DNA of 6,715 nt from Clostridiales bacterium (lineage in GTDB: Bacteria; Bacillota; Clostridia; Tissierellales; Sedimentibacteraceae). Of this stretch, positions 6,395 to 6,715 are shown piece by piece. How positions within the stretch are numbered: position 1 is the first letter of the stretch; each line of letters starts with the position of its first letter. The stretch covers positions 1 through 6,715 of the forward strand of contig DNNJ01000252.1 of assembly GCA_003487955.1 (NCBI GenBank). Reading direction: 5' to 3'. A program made the translations under genes and the position numbers. The notes beneath the pieces were generated by a model. It was not told the DNA's origin. It saw only the letters and a list, made by a program, of their open reading frames with translations, and did no database searches.

Positions 6395-6454
6395 GGGGAC
6401 ACACCTTCAAAGTCGGGAGATTCTATGAGGGATAGCCTTTGAAGGAATGTCCCC
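6395..6454 (+). repeat. REP-like palindrome, copy C (acpS leader)
   Basis: Left arm GGGGACACACCTTCAAAG (6395-6412) pairs with CTTTGAAGGAATGTCCCC (6437-6454), again with only the CA/AA mismatch. The last four arm bases differ from copy B (CAAAG against CATGG) yet remain complementary. It is followed by GTAATTAGG, matching the GTACTTAGG that follows copy B, so the repeat unit extends past the palindrome. Confidence 0.8.
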
Positions 6455-6460
6455 GTAATT

Positions 6461-6477
6461 AGGAGGGGGAAGAAATT
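6461..6477 (+). promoter_or_regulatory. acpS ribosome binding site at the repeat boundary
   Basis: AGGAGG (6461-6466) lies 11 nt before the acpS ATG, slightly long spacing; GGGGGA to 6470 is a closer but weaker match. The 9-mer AGGAGGGGG here (6461-6469) is identical to 6322-6330, immediately before copy B. Confidence 0.7.
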
Positions 6478-6715
6478 ATGATTAAAGGTACGGGAATAGA
6501 TATTACAGAAGTTAAAAGAATAAAAAAGAATATGGAAAATATGAAGTTCCTTGAAAAGCTCTATTCAAACAGGGAATTGGAATACTTAGAAACACGGAAA
6601 TTTAATCCCCAAACTGCTGCAGGAATGTTTGCTGCAAAAGAAGCTGTTGCCAAATGTTTAGGTACGGGATTTTCCAATTTCGGTCCCTGCCACATTGAAA
6701 TATTAAAGGATGAAA
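6478..6715 (+). CDS. acpS: Holo-acyl-carrier-protein synthase (AcpS), 3' end missing
   Basis: The first 79 residues are present and the frame runs off the window. The N terminus MIKGTGIDITEV has the AcpS GIDI motif with metal-binding Asp8, and FAAKEAVAKCLGTG (51-64) is the second signature with the metal-binding Glu55. AcpS transfers 4'-phosphopantetheine from coenzyme A to a serine of acyl carrier protein, activating it for fatty acid synthesis. Family members are about 120-130 residues, so roughly 45 are missing. The ATG is supported by AGGAGG upstream and by alignment of the GIDI motif to the usual N-terminal position. The leader carries two tandem palindromes between promoter and start. 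Confidence 0.93.
   Translation, partial: MIKGTGIDITEVKRIKKNMENMKFLEKLYSNRELEYLETRKFNPQTAAGMFAAKEAVAKCLGTGFSNFGPCHIEILKDE

Noticed and set aside
6328..6454. Tandem GGGGACA units as a short CRISPR array
   Set aside because: The units are long palindromes with paired arms and only two tandem copies; the unit interiors are hairpin loops, not spacers between identical repeats, and no cas gene is present.
6326..6469. G-quadruplex formed by runs of five or six G in the acpS leader
   Set aside because: The G-runs are about 60-70 nt apart and each is better explained as a palindrome arm pairing with CCCC or as the ribosome binding site.

Overview
The window looks like chromosomal DNA from a low-GC Gram-positive anaerobe, most likely a clostridium-like Firmicute. 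The basis is AT-rich coding sequence, strong AAGGAG-type ribosome binding sites, sigma-A-like TTGAAA/TATAAT promoters, an S-layer-homology (SLH) surface protein of clostridial type, and a queT gene behind a preQ1-type riboswitch. I cannot name the species from sequence alone.

Layout. Positions 1-3720 (+) hold the 3' part of a large mosaic cell-surface protein: InlB-type repeat, LamG-like domain, several Ig-like/MBG-like modules including a duplicated 81-residue block, a pre-SLH region and three C-terminal SLH repeats. The start and signal peptide lie outside the window. A hairpin closes the gene. Positions 3825-4449 (+) form a self-contained queuosine-precursor salvage unit: promoter, preQ1-I-like aptamer, a terminator or Shine-Dalgarno sequestering hairpin, then queT. 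Its stop codon overlaps the stop of a convergent lipid kinase gene (4446-5387, -). Upstream of the kinase on the same strand is upp, uracil phosphoribosyltransferase (5583-6212, -). Diverging from upp is acpS, holo-acyl-carrier-protein synthase (6478 to the window end, +, truncated).

The gaps around upp hold most of the unexplained structure. Three same-orientation copies of a 54-60 bp palindrome (outer arm GGGGACA/TGTCCCC) occur, one between upp and the kinase gene and two in tandem in the acpS leader. The inner arm sequence differs between copies yet stays self-complementary, so the fold appears conserved. They resemble REP/MITE-type palindromes, but no transposase gene is in view. A different, AATTTTGT-armed palindrome lies directly against the ribosome binding site of the kinase gene and creates a spurious N-terminal extension of its reading frame.

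Functionally the genes are unrelated housekeeping and surface functions: S-layer-associated adhesion or wall protein, queuosine precursor uptake, lipid phosphorylation, pyrimidine salvage and activation of acyl carrier protein. The only regulatory circuit I can support is preQ1 control of queT. I see no phage, defence or biosynthetic cluster.
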